Shown here piece after piece: positions 18,735 to 27,149 of a stretch of 64,000 bases of DNA. The notes below the pieces were generated by a model. The model was given only the letters and a program-made list of their open reading frames with translations. It searched no databases and had not been told where the DNA came from. Numbering within the stretch: position 1 is the stretch's first letter; each line of letters starts with the position of its first letter. The position numbers and the translations under genes were made by a program. The DNA is from Pelagibacteraceae bacterium AG-349-L23 (lineage in GTDB: Bacteria > Pseudomonadota > Alphaproteobacteria > Pelagibacterales > Pelagibacteraceae): assembly GCA_003281045.1 (NCBI GenBank), contig QCDD01000002.1, forward strand, positions 1-64,000, read 5' to 3'.

Positions 18735-18857
18735 ATGCAAACATTAATCCTATTAGCTTTAGTTATTGTGATTGGGTGGATATTATTCCGACCTATCACA
18801 AAAAAAGAACTGGATAGATTTAGTAATAAAGACTGGCCAGATATAGATTTACATTAA
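18735..18857 (+). CDS. Small membrane protein, 40 residues, unknown
   Basis: Three bases after the M23 stop, ATG 18735 opens a 40-codon frame: one hydrophobic helix (about residues 3-18, LILLALVIVIGWILF) followed by an acidic tail ending DWPDIDLH. No family recognised. The TAA interlocks with the TAA of the convergent xsc gene in a shared TTAA (18854-18857). Position directly behind M23 in the same direction supports expression. Confidence 0.5.
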   Translation: MQTLILLALVIVIGWILFRPITKKELDRFSNKDWPDIDLH

Positions 18858-20638
18858 GAATTTAAAGAAGGCTGTTTCTTCATATCCTCTTTTTTAATAC
18901 CGGCTACTCTTACTGGTTTTTTCATAGCATCTCTTCTAAAAGGTTCACCTAATTCTTGATTTAATATCACTTCAATAAATGTTGTAATACCTTTTTTTTG
19001 ATCCTCACAAGATTGTTTAATGGCAGCCGTAGTTTCTTCCATAGTTTTAACAGTAACACCTTTTAAACCGCAAGCCTCTGCTACTTTTGCAAAACTTAAT
19101 TCTGGATCAAGTTCTGTACCAACAAAATTATTATCAAACCAAAGAGTTGTATTTCTTTTTTCTGCACCCCATTGGTAGTTTCTAAAAATTACCATTGTAA
19201 TTGCAGGCCACTCCTCTCTTGCACAAGAGCTCATTTCGTTCATGCTTATTCCAAATGCTCCATCTCCAGCAAAACCAATTACAGGTGTATCCGGACAACC
19301 AATTTTAGCACCCAGTATAGATGGAAAACCATAGCCACAAGGACCAAATAAACCTGGCGCTAAATATTTTCTTGGCTTTTCAAATGTTGGATAGGCATTT
19401 CCAATTGCACAGTTATTTCCAATATCACTTGATATAATTACATCCTCAGGCATACCAGCTTGAATAGCTCGCCAAGCTTGTCTTGGTGACATTCTATCTG
19501 CGTCTCTCTCTCTAGCTTCTTTGTTCCAAACTGTTCCTTCGTCATCATCTTCATGATCTAAACTAGACAATTTTTGTAACCATGCTGATTTTGTCTGATG
19601 AATTAAATCTTTTCTTTTTTGTCTATCGGTATCGCCTGCATTTGAAGACAGCTTTTCTAAAATCTGCGTTGCAACTAATTTTGCATCACCACTAATTCCA
19701 ACTGTAACTTTTTTAGTTAATCCAATTCTATCTGGATTCATATCAACTTGAATTATACTTGCTTTTTTTGGCCAATAATCAATTCCATAACCTGGTAGAG
19801 TTGAAAAAGGATTCAATCTTGTTCCTAAAGCTAAAACGACATCAGCCTTAGAAATTAATTCCATCGCAGCTTTTGATCCATTGTATCCTAATGGTCCAAC
19901 TGCTAAAGGATGACTTCCTGGAAAACTATCATTGTGTTGATATCCTGAGCAAACAGGTGCATCAAGTTTTTCAGCAAGTTTTTTAGTTTCTTCAATTGCT
20001 CCGCCAATAACAACACCTGCTCCAGATAATATAACTGGAAATTTTGCTTTAGATAATAAATCTGCCGCCTTAGCAATTGCATCAGCACCTCCACCTTGTC
20101 TTTCTAATCTGACGATTGGGGGAAGGTCTATGTCAATCACTTGACACCAATAATCTCTTGGAACGTTTATTTGTGCTGGTGCTGAACCTCTTATTGCTTT
20201 TTCTATTACTCTATTTAAAACTTCAGCCATTCTTGAAGGATCTCTTACCTCCTCTTGATAACAAACCATGTCTTTAAATAAATTCATTTGCTCTACTTCT
20301 TGAAAACCACCTTGCCCCATAGTTTTATTTGCAGCTTGTGGTGTTACTAATAATAAAGGTGTGTGGTTCCAATAAGCAGTTTTAATTGGTGTTACTAATC
20401 CTGTTATACCTGGACCATTTTGTGCAATGACCATTGACATTTTTCCTGTAGCTCTTGTGTAACCATCTGCAATCAAACCACCATTTGTTTCGTGTGCCAC
20501 ATCCCAAAAGGTAATTCCTGCATCTGGAAAAATATCAGATATAGGCATGAACGCTGAACCAATAATTCCAAAAGAGTGTTCAATACCATGCATTTGTAAA
20601 ACTTTTACAAAAGCTTCTTCTGTTGTCATTTTAGTCAT
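18854..20638 (-). CDS. xsc: Sulfoacetaldehyde acetyltransferase
   Basis: A 594-residue thiamine-diphosphate enzyme that converts sulfoacetaldehyde plus phosphate to acetyl phosphate plus sulfite. The N-terminal PYR domain has GIIGSAFMPISDIFPDAGI and the ThDP Glu in HETNGGLIADGYTRATGK. The diphosphate-binding GDGAFGISMNEM motif lies at about 450-480. The regions AYWNHTPLLLVTPQAANKTMGQGGFQE and NVPRDYWCQVID are characteristic of Xsc rather than acetolactate synthase. It is divergent from suyAB across a 115-base gap and close to the apr operon, consistent with sulfite release. ATG at 20638 has an AAGG-type ribosome site. Confidence 0.94.
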   Translation of the reverse strand: MTKMTTEEAFVKVLQMHGIEHSFGIIGSAFMPISDIFPDAGITFWDVAHETNGGLIADGYTRATGKMSMVIAQNGPGITGLVTPIKTAYWNHTPLLLVTPQAANKTMGQGGFQEVEQMNLFKDMVCYQEEVRDPSRMAEVLNRVIEKAIRGSAPAQINVPRDYWCQVIDIDLPPIVRLERQGGGADAIAKAADLLSKAKFPVILSGAGVVIGGAIEETKKLAEKLDAPVCSGYQHNDSFPGSHPLAVGPLGYNGSKAAMELISKADVVLALGTRLNPFSTLPGYGIDYWPKKASIIQVDMNPDRIGLTKKVTVGISGDAKLVATQILEKLSSNAGDTDRQKRKDLIHQTKSAWLQKLSSLDHEDDDEGTVWNKEARERDADRMSPRQAWRAIQAGMPEDVIISSDIGNNCAIGNAYPTFEKPRKYLAPGLFGPCGYGFPSILGAKIGCPDTPVIGFAGDGAFGISMNEMSSCAREEWPAITMVIFRNYQWGAEKRNTTLWFDNNFVGTELDPELSFAKVAEACGLKGVTVKTMEETTAAIKQSCEDQKKGITTFIEVILNQELGEPFRRDAMKKPVRVAGIKKEDMKKQPSLNS

Positions 20639-20649
20639 TTGTAGAACCT

Positions 20650-20667
20650 TTCTAAATTACTTTAGAA
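20650..20667. promoter_or_regulatory. Inverted repeat in xsc-suyAB divergent gap
   Basis: TTCTAAATTACTTTAGAA is a 7+4+7 inverted repeat, 12 bases before the xsc ATG and about 87 bases before suyA. Position suggests an operator for one or both sulfonate genes, or a 5' hairpin in the xsc leader. No regulator gene is adjacent. Confidence 0.35.
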
Positions 20668-20753
20668 CAATTTTTTTAAAAATTAATTGTTAATTTTTGC
20701 GATTAATATATAAGATTTTAGAAAATTCAAACAAACAAATCGACACTATATTA

Positions 20754-21038
20754 ATGTCAACAGATATTATAATTCACGACAAAAAAGACAATGTTGGTGT
20801 AGTTGTAATAGAAAAAATAACTCCAAAACAAGATTGTAAATGCTGGATAATGGAGAACGACAGCTCGGTTAACATTCAATCTGCAGATGAAATCCCTCTA
20901 GGCCATAAAATTGCAATGATTGATTTAAAAGAGGGAGATACAATTTTAAAATATGGTCACGATATAGGTAAAGTAGTCAAAGCAATTAAAAAAGGTCAAC
21001 ATGTGCACGTTCATAACGTCAAAACAAAAAAGTGGTAA
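20754..21038 (+). CDS. suyA: (2R)-3-sulfolactate sulfo-lyase, alpha subunit (SuyA)
   Basis: A 94-residue SAF-domain protein. It carries the SuyA pattern HDKKDNVGVVVIEK near the N-terminus, then DEIPLGHKIAMIDLKEGD, KYGHDIGKVVK and the end HVHVHNVKTKKW. Together with SuyB it cleaves sulfolactate to pyruvate and sulfite. The open frame extends to 20697, but ATG 20754 gives the family length and start. SuyB begins 4 bases downstream. Relation to altronate/galactarate dehydratase (UxaA N-terminal) is the main alternative; the xsc and apr context favours Suy. Confidence 0.88.
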   Translation: MSTDIIIHDKKDNVGVVVIEKITPKQDCKCWIMENDSSVNIQSADEIPLGHKIAMIDLKEGDTILKYGHDIGKVVKAIKKGQHVHVHNVKTKKW

Positions 21039-21042
21039 TTAG

Positions 21043-22209
21043 ATGGAAATTCCAAAAAGTTTTTTAGGTTATAAAAGAGAAAATGGCAGAGCAGGAACAA
21101 GAAATCATGTAATCATTTTACCTGTTGATGATATTTCAAACGCATGTGCTGAAGCAGTTGCAAATAACATTAAAGGAACAATAGCACTTCCCCATTCTTA
21201 TGGAAGATTACAATTCGGAGCAGATTTAGAATTGCATTTTAGAACAATGATTGGAACTGGTAGCAACCCAAATGTTGCAGCGGTAATTGTGATTGGTATT
21301 GAGCCTAAATGGACTAAGAGAATTGTCGACGGAATTGCAAAAACTGGAAAACCAGTTGAAGGTTTCCATATTGAACGTACTGGGGATATTGGAACTGTAA
21401 TGAAAGCCTCAAAAAAAGCTCAAGAATTTGTTATGTGGGCTTCTGAAAAACAAAGAGAAGAATGCCCGATAAGTGATTTATGGATTTCAGTAAAATGTGG
21501 CGAGTCTGATACCACGTCTGGTTTAGCTTCAAATCCAACTGTTGGAAATTTAATGGATAAACTTGAACCACTTGGAGTTCATTTATGTTTTGGGGAAACA
21601 TCAGAACTTACAGGAGCAGAAAAAGTTTGTGCTACAAGAGGTGCCACCAAAGAAGCTTCGGATAAATTTATGAAGACTTGGAGTGCTTATAATGATTTTA
21701 TTTTAAAAGAAGCAACAGATGACCTCTCTGAAAGTCAACCAACTGCTGGTAATATAGCGGGTGGTTTAACGACTATTGAAGAAAAAGCTTTTGGAAATTT
21801 CCAAAAAATAGGAAATTGTAAATTTGTCGATGTTTTAGAACCAGCTGAAGAACCAAAAAAAGGAAAAGGTTTATACTTTATGGATACGTCATCTGCTGCA
21901 GCGGAGTGTGTAACGCTACAAGCAGCTGCGGGATTTAATATTCATTTATTCCCTACTGGTCAGGGTAATATTGTTGGTAACCCAATTGAACCAGTTATAA
22001 AATTAACCGCAAACCCTTTAACGGTTAAATCTATGGGGGAACATATTGATTGTGATGTTTCAAAAATTCTCTCGAGAGAAATGAATTTATCTGAAGCCGG
22101 AGATGAATTAATTAAAACAACTTTAAAAGTTGCAAATGGTAGACTCACTTGTGCTGAAGCATTAGGTCATAGAGAATTTGTAATGACTAAATTATACCGA
22201 AGCGCTTAA
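21043..22209 (+). CDS. suyB: (2R)-3-sulfolactate sulfo-lyase, beta subunit (SuyB)
   Basis: A 388-residue protein of the UxaA/SuyB lyase family. Visible: [22 protein letters not shown] at the start, the conserved [15 protein letters not shown] in the middle, and [31 protein letters not shown] near the end, which houses conserved cysteines for a metal or cluster. It cleaves sulfolactate to pyruvate and sulfite with SuyA, encoded 4 bases upstream. The stop is 5 bases from the convergent end of the tauE gene. Altronate dehydratase is the alternative, made less likely by the sulfur-gene neighbourhood. Confidence 0.88.
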   Translation: MEIPKSFLGYKRENGRAGTRNHVIILPVDDISNACAEAVANNIKGTIALPHSYGRLQFGADLELHFRTMIGTGSNPNVAAVIVIGIEPKWTKRIVDGIAKTGKPVEGFHIERTGDIGTVMKASKKAQEFVMWASEKQREECPISDLWISVKCGESDTTSGLASNPTVGNLMDKLEPLGVHLCFGETSELTGAEKVCATRGATKEASDKFMKTWSAYNDFILKEATDDLSESQPTAGNIAGGLTTIEEKAFGNFQKIGNCKFVDVLEPAEEPKKGKGLYFMDTSSAAAECVTLQAAAGFNIHLFPTGQGNIVGNPIEPVIKLTANPLTVKSMGEHIDCDVSKILSREMNLSEAGDELIKTTLKVANGRLTCAEALGHREFVMTKLYRSA

Positions 22210-22214
22210 AATTT

Positions 22215-23300
22215 CTACTTAGCTGGTTTGCTAAAGTGCTTTTTTTTTAAATCAGATAAAAATCTTCGAATAAATGCTGCAGCAACACCTAACGCTATAG
22301 CAAAAAATATAGAAAATAAACTATATACAATTGGCATATCTTTTGAAAATTTTTGAACTAAAACTGATAATGGAGTTAAATCCTTTTCCGCAACCTTAGT
22401 GATGCCGTTCATAGTATGATCAACAAAAAAAGTATCATACGCAATTGCAATTCCAACAATTAATAATAAAACTGCTAATAAGGCTTTTAGTCCAGAGCTT
22501 TCAATTGACTGACCAATTTTTTGACCTGTTTGTACTCCAATTATCGAACCAATAACCAACATTAGAACTAAAATCAAATCTATGGACCCATAATTGAATG
22601 CATGTAAAAATGTTACAATGACACTTACAAAAATAGTTACAAACAAGGAAGTTCCTGGAACTAATTTTGTTGGCATACCAATTATATAAATCATTGCAGG
22701 AACTAATATGAAAGCTCCACCAATACCCATAATTGCTGCAATAAAACCTACAAATAAACCAATGATAATTGGTGTGAATGCACTCTCATATAATTTTGAT
22801 TTAGGAAATCTCATCCTAAATGGAAGACCATGTATCCAATAATGAACGTGTAATTTTCGTTTTACAATAGTATTTTTTCTGGCTTTATCGATCTCACCAA
22901 GACTTTCAACAAGCATTAAAGTTCCAATAATTGCCAAGATATACATGTAAGCAAGAGAGATAACTGTATCTATTTTACCGATGTCTTTAAAGTAAGTGAA
23001 TGTATAAATTCCAATAATAGTTCCTATTGCACCACCAATGACAATCATAAAACCCATTTTATAATCCAATGTATTTTTAAGATAATGAGTGGTTGATCCA
23101 GAAACGGAGGTAGCTAAAATGTTATTTGCTTCATTGGCAACAGCATAAGCTGGTGGAACACCTAGAAAAATTAGAAAAGGTGTCATTAAAAAACCACCCC
23201 CAACTCCAAATAGTCCTGATAAAATTCCAACTAAAGCACTTAATAAAATGATTTCAATAGCAGTAACATGTACTTGTGCTATTGGTAAAAATACTTCCAT
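22215..23300 (-). CDS. TauE/SafE family exporter (probable sulfite exporter)
   Basis: A 361-residue membrane protein with the TauE/SafE repeat pattern. The first repeat is ALVGILSGLFGVGGGFLMTPFLIFLGVPP and the second is IGLFVGFIAAIMGIGGAFILVPAMIYIIG. About eight to nine spans are visible. Family members export sulfite or organosulfur anions (TauE, SafE, TsaS types). As the last gene behind the apr operon and convergent with suyB, its most sensible role is sulfite efflux when oxidation is saturated. Confidence 0.88.
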   Translation of the reverse strand: MEVFLPIAQVHVTAIEIILLSALVGILSGLFGVGGGFLMTPFLIFLGVPPAYAVANEANNILATSVSGSTTHYLKNTLDYKMGFMIVIGGAIGTIIGIYTFTYFKDIGKIDTVISLAYMYILAIIGTLMLVESLGEIDKARKNTIVKRKLHVHYWIHGLPFRMRFPKSKLYESAFTPIIIGLFVGFIAAIMGIGGAFILVPAMIYIIGMPTKLVPGTSLFVTIFVSVIVTFLHAFNYGSIDLILVLMLVIGSIIGVQTGQKIGQSIESSGLKALLAVLLLIVGIAIAYDTFFVDHTMNGITKVAEKDLTPLSVLVQKFSKDMPIVYSLFSIFFAIALGVAAAFIRRFLSDLKKKHFSKPAK

Positions 23301-23330
23301 TTAAAATAATTAACTTTTTTAAAAAAAAAT

Positions 23331-23465
23331 TTATTTAAAAGTTAAAAAAGTTCCAAATAATATTACACCCCAGCAAGCTAGTATTGCTGAAAAAATTCCT
23401 GTTTTAATTAATGCTGTTTTATAATTTAAGATTTTTTGTAGAATTTTTATATTTGAAAGGTGCAT
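23331..23465 (-). CDS. Small membrane protein in apr operon, 44 residues
   Basis: ATG at 23465 with the ribosome site GAGGAT 5 bases upstream opens a 44-codon frame ending TAA at 23331. The product has a basic N-terminus (MHLSNIKILQKILNYK) and one hydrophobic helix of about 23 residues (IFSAILACWGVILFGTFL), so it is a single-span inner-membrane peptide. No family recognised. It sits between the unknown 116-residue gene and tauE on the same strand, so it is probably part of the sulfite-oxidation operon, perhaps assisting AprM. Confidence 0.65.
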   Translation of the reverse strand: MHLSNIKILQKILNYKTALIKTGIFSAILACWGVILFGTFLTFK

Positions 23466-23508
23466 CTATATCCTCAATAGCACCAGCAGAAAAATTGTCA
23501 AACTTTAA

Positions 23509-23859
23509 TTAATAAATTGTAGCTCCAAAAATTTTTACCTCTCCATCCTCAACACCAAGCACTAGCCTTCCTAAAAATTCTCCAGGCACCTCCTTGTTAG
23601 TCTGCTTAATCAATACAGTAATATGATCACCTCTTCTTAAAGTTCCAAACGGTTCGTAGGTCTCATTTAAATTGGTGATAATCTTGTTGTTAGCCCATTG
23701 CTTCCCAAGCTCTACTTCGTTAGCCCCAAACAGCATTTGAGTAGAGAAATCTCTGGTAAAGCCGCCATAATCTTTCATATTTGAGGCCCTTACGAGATTT
23801 TCCCAAAAAGGCTTGGCTATCGTGAATATCTCCTCGTCAGATTTTTTCAAAAGGTCCAT
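23509..23859 (-). CDS. Conserved-looking hypothetical protein in apr operon
   Basis: A 116-residue soluble protein, start MDLLKKSDEEIFTIAKPFWEN, with a helical N-half and a strand-rich C-half (ITVLIKQTN, FLGRLVLGVEDGEVKIFGATIY). It resembles the nuclear transport factor 2 / SnoaL-type fold in pattern, a weak guess. I do not recognise a defined family. It starts 21 bases downstream of aprA, so it is almost certainly co-transcribed with aprBA and may take part in sulfite oxidation or regulation. Confidence 0.8.
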   Translation of the reverse strand: MDLLKKSDEEIFTIAKPFWENLVRASNMKDYGGFTRDFSTQMLFGANEVELGKQWANNKIITNLNETYEPFGTLRRGDHITVLIKQTNKEVPGEFLGRLVLGVEDGEVKIFGATIY

Positions 23860-23880
23860 AAAGAGGTTTGGAATATGGTG

Positions 23881-25740
23881 TTACGAAGCCTTCTTCTTCT
23901 CTTTTTCATCAACGATATGATAAACAGGCACTTTCTCCAGAGTAAATTTTCCTGTTTCAGGGTCTCTTCTAGAAACTGTTAAGCAATGCCAATTTTCATC
24001 ATCAAGTTTCATATGATCGCCTCTGTAATAATAACCTGGCCAACGAGTTTCCTCTCTAAATAATGTATGCTCTGTTACACATTGTGAGGTTAGAGTTCTG
24101 TGTTTAAGCTCCCAAGCTCTCATTAATTGATGGTAATCTTCAGCTCCCACGTTTTCCAAATCTTCTTGCAACCACTCTAGAAGTTCAAGAGCCCTCTTAA
24201 GCATATTGCCGTTCGTCATGTAATTTGAGGTAATTCCCCCGACATACTCATCCATAATTTTTTGAAGTCTTTGTAGTCCTTGTATTGGAGAAATATAGCT
24301 TGGTGAAACAGTTCCACCAGTGATCTCGTTTTGAGCTACTGTGTAAGTCTCTAAAGGTTTATAAACTGCCTTTTTAAAATCCTCACATTGTTTATCCGTA
24401 ACATTAATTCCTTCTGCTTTTTTATCCTCTATATATTTAACTGCTGCTTTTGCGGCTAATCTTCCTTCAGTAAAAGAACCTGATGAAAATTTATGAGCAC
24501 TACCCCCTACTGTATCTCCAGCACCAAAAAGTCCATCGATTGTAAGCATTCTATTATAACCCCAGAAATATTCTGGTGGAGATAGATCTTCTGGTCCACT
24601 TACCCAAGCTCCAGAGCATGTTGCGTGTGATCCCATTACGTAAGGCTCGGAAGTTGTTAATTCAGGATTTGTATACTTGGGATCAATATTTTGAGATGCC
24701 CAAACTACTGCTTGACCAACTGTCATACCTAAAAAGTTTTCCCAACCTACTGTTTCTAAATGAGGATCTTGGAAAGCTTCTTTAGTTACCATATGTATCG
24801 GTCCACCACCTGCAGCAACTTCTTGAATAAAGGCGTGGTTTCTCAAACAAGTGGGAGTCGGATGATGATCGATATATTCTCCAACTAATTCTTTAGTTTG
24901 CTCATACCATTTTTTTTCATAATTTTCGCCATTAGCATTTTGTGTGTATGTTTTTAAATGTAAAAAATATGCTCCAACTGGTCCATAACCATCTTTAAAT
25001 CTACACAATACAATTCTATTTTCCATTTGAGTCATCTTTGCACCTGCTGCAATAGGTAAAGCATAAGCAGATCCATTGCTCCATGGTGCATACCAAGTTC
25101 TTCCCATGCCTTCTCCAACCGCTCTTGGTTTAAAAATATGTGATGCTCCACCAGCTGAAACTATAACTGCTTTCGCTCTGAATACATGAAAATCACCTGT
25201 TCTCATATTAAAACCAACTGCGCCACCAATTCTATTTTCTTGAGACTCATCCATTAACAAATGAGTAATCATTATTCTGTTGTAAATTTTATCTGCAGAT
25301 TTTTTAGCTGCCTCAGCAACAATTGGCTTATAGCTTTCGCCATGAATCATTATTTGCCATTTACCTTCTCTTAGATATCTTCCAGTTTTTTCATTTTTCA
25401 TCATTGGAAGACCCCACTCATCAAACATATGAACAGTTGAGTCTACATGACGAGCCATGTCATAACCCAAATCTTCTCTAACCATTCCCATTAAATCATT
25501 TCTGGCATACCTTACATGGTCTTCAGGTTGATTTTCATCCCATTGCATACCCATGTAACAATTGATTGCGTATAAACCTTGTGCGACCGCACCACTTCGA
25601 TCAATGTTTGCTTTTTCAACACAAACAATCTTTAAATCTCTCCCCCAATGTCTGGCCTCAAATGTTGCTCCTGTGCCAGCCATTCCACCACCAACAACTA
25701 ATACATCACACTCCTCATAATGTGTTTTGTGCTTAGCCAT
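23881..25740 (-). CDS. aprA: Adenylylsulfate reductase, alpha subunit
   Basis: A 619-residue FAD flavoprotein interconverting APS and sulfite plus AMP. The FAD motif VLVVGGGMAGTGATFEARHWG starts at residue 15. Family stretches include EKANIDRSGAVAQGLYAINCYMG, SGSFTEGRLAAKAAVKYIED and WPGYYYRGDHMKLDDENWHC near the end. In an aerobic organism that also encodes Xsc and SuyAB, it should run in the sulfite-oxidising direction, passing electrons through AprB and AprM to the quinone pool. It overlaps aprB by 1 base (TAATG type). Confidence 0.97.
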   Translation of the reverse strand: MAKHKTHYEECDVLVVGGGMAGTGATFEARHWGRDLKIVCVEKANIDRSGAVAQGLYAINCYMGMQWDENQPEDHVRYARNDLMGMVREDLGYDMARHVDSTVHMFDEWGLPMMKNEKTGRYLREGKWQIMIHGESYKPIVAEAAKKSADKIYNRIMITHLLMDESQENRIGGAVGFNMRTGDFHVFRAKAVIVSAGGASHIFKPRAVGEGMGRTWYAPWSNGSAYALPIAAGAKMTQMENRIVLCRFKDGYGPVGAYFLHLKTYTQNANGENYEKKWYEQTKELVGEYIDHHPTPTCLRNHAFIQEVAAGGGPIHMVTKEAFQDPHLETVGWENFLGMTVGQAVVWASQNIDPKYTNPELTTSEPYVMGSHATCSGAWVSGPEDLSPPEYFWGYNRMLTIDGLFGAGDTVGGSAHKFSSGSFTEGRLAAKAAVKYIEDKKAEGINVTDKQCEDFKKAVYKPLETYTVAQNEITGGTVSPSYISPIQGLQRLQKIMDEYVGGITSNYMTNGNMLKRALELLEWLQEDLENVGAEDYHQLMRAWELKHRTLTSQCVTEHTLFREETRWPGYYYRGDHMKLDDENWHCLTVSRRDPETGKFTLEKVPVYHIVDEKEKKKAS

Positions 25741-26210
25741 TAATAATAAACACCTTTTTTAAAAGACTCTTTTGGAACCGTTGGTAATTCTTTATTGGTA
25801 TTTAATCCTTCTGGCTCACTATATAATCTTTGTGAATTAATTTCTCCTTGATTAGGAGTATCACCTTCAGCAAGTTTAGGAATAAATTTTCCCCAAGGTT
25901 TTGTTGTTATAGGTGAAACAAAGTTTTTCTCTGTTCCGTTTCTAAATTTAATTTTCCAAGAGATAGTTCCTTTTTCTTCTTCTCTTCTAACTCTAACGCT
26001 GTGACCCATCGGGGCAAAATCAGCATACCCTCTCACATCAATTGCATGATTAGGACATGCTTTAACACACGAGTAACATTCCCAACAAAAGTTCGGTTCA
26101 ATATTTTTTGCTCTTCTTATATTCTCGTCAATGTGCATGATGTCTGAAGGGCATATATCTACGCAATGACCACAGCCATCGCATCTTGTCATGTATACAA
26201 AAGTTGACAT
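25740..26210 (-). CDS. aprB: Adenylylsulfate reductase, beta subunit (two 4Fe-4S)
   Basis: A 156-residue ferredoxin-like partner of AprA. The first 4Fe-4S cluster motif is C10-C13-C16-C20 (CDGCGHCVDIC), the second CWECYSCVKACP. The C-terminal tail (about 75-156), which wraps AprA, is present and matches the family length. It relays electrons between the AprA flavin and the membrane partner. It is directly between aprM and aprA. Confidence 0.97.
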   Translation of the reverse strand: MSTFVYMTRCDGCGHCVDICPSDIMHIDENIRRAKNIEPNFCWECYSCVKACPNHAIDVRGYADFAPMGHSVRVRREEEKGTISWKIKFRNGTEKNFVSPITTKPWGKFIPKLAEGDTPNQGEINSQRLYSEPEGLNTNKELPTVPKESFKKGVYY

Positions 26211-26243
26211 AATTTTTATTTTTCTTCCTTTCCTATTAACATA

Positions 26244-27038
26244 TTAATAATGTTTTGGCTCTTCTCTTTTTATACCCAGGCCAAATTGTTCTGGGGCATC
26301 AGCTGGTGGAGGTAAATTATCCCTAGATCCATCTGCCTCTGCTAAATTTTTTTGAATAGCTGCTCCAGGTTTATAAAACATGTGAGCGAATTTCGACCAA
26401 TAAACACCACCGAATAAAATTAAGTTAGATGCAACAAATAAAATTAAAAATAAATAAGACAAACCTATTTGCCCATTAAATTGTGTGAATGACCAAGCTA
26501 ACCCAAAAGTTGAACACGCAAGTAGTGCTAAAACAAATAAATCAGCTTTTATAATCCTATACCAAGGATGAGCTTCTGCTGAAACATCAACTCTTAAAAA
26601 AAACCAAAACCAATATCCACCTAAACATGTTAATATTGCTCCTGCATGCCAAATCATTGACCAAGTTTGAGAACTTGGTTTATCAGCACCTGTGTAACAA
26701 AAAACTAGAATAGCTGAAGACACCCAAAATAAAATTGTGCCATACATTCCTAGAACATGGGCCAGTCTTCTTTTACCAAACCCTAATTCAGAAGTTGTGC
26801 CAATATCAACAACTGTTGTTTTAGCAATGACAGAAACTTTTTCTCCAACCCCTAATTTTTTTGTTGCTGAAAGCTTTGCTTTTTTCGCGTTGTTAAAAAA
26901 ATAAGTCAAATTTTTATGATGTATCATTTGAATAATAGTTCCTACTGCAATCAACAAAACCATAGCAATAATGAAAGATTGCATTGCAAAGGGTGAGATA
27001 GTTTCTGATAAAATTGAAAATGGATTGTTACTTAACAT
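26244..27038 (-). CDS. aprM: APS reductase membrane anchor AprM
   Basis: A 264-residue membrane protein with about six spans, located 33 bases upstream of aprB. The order aprM-aprB-aprA is known from sulfur-oxidising bacteria and from SAR11. The proposed role is to link AprBA to quinones. Hydrophobic segments are near 18-36, 95-115, 130-148, 165-185 and 190-212. Histidines within the spans (ILFW..., MIWHAGAI, AHPWYRI) could serve heme or quinone binding, as in nitrate reductase gamma-like proteins; that is inference. Confidence 0.86.
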   Translation of the reverse strand: MLSNNPFSILSETISPFAMQSFIIAMVLLIAVGTIIQMIHHKNLTYFFNNAKKAKLSATKKLGVGEKVSVIAKTTVVDIGTTSELGFGKRRLAHVLGMYGTILFWVSSAILVFCYTGADKPSSQTWSMIWHAGAILTCLGGYWFWFFLRVDVSAEAHPWYRIIKADLFVLALLACSTFGLAWSFTQFNGQIGLSYLFLILFVASNLILFGGVYWSKFAHMFYKPGAAIQKNLAEADGSRDNLPPPADAPEQFGLGIKREEPKHY

Positions 27039-27091
27039 TTCCGCCTTTTGTTAAATTTTGAATTAGTTTTAAAGTTTTATATCTAGTTGAA

Positions 27092-27120
27092 TTTATAGTT
27101 CAACCTCAAACTGGGGTCAA
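27092..27120 (-). promoter_or_regulatory. Sigma70-like promoter of the apr operon
   Basis: On the minus strand TTGACC (27120-27115), a 17-base spacer and TATAAA (27097-27092) match housekeeping promoter boxes very well. The -10 box lies about 53 bases before the aprM ATG, inside the only 111-base gap ahead of the operon. Confidence 0.65.
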
Positions 27121-27149
27121 TTTGTCTTTTATAACAGGCTAATTATTAT

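Noticed and set aside
20697..20753. Upstream extension of the suyA frame
   Set aside because: SuyA-like similarity starts at MSTDIIIHD (20754); the extra 19 residues look like untranslated leader.
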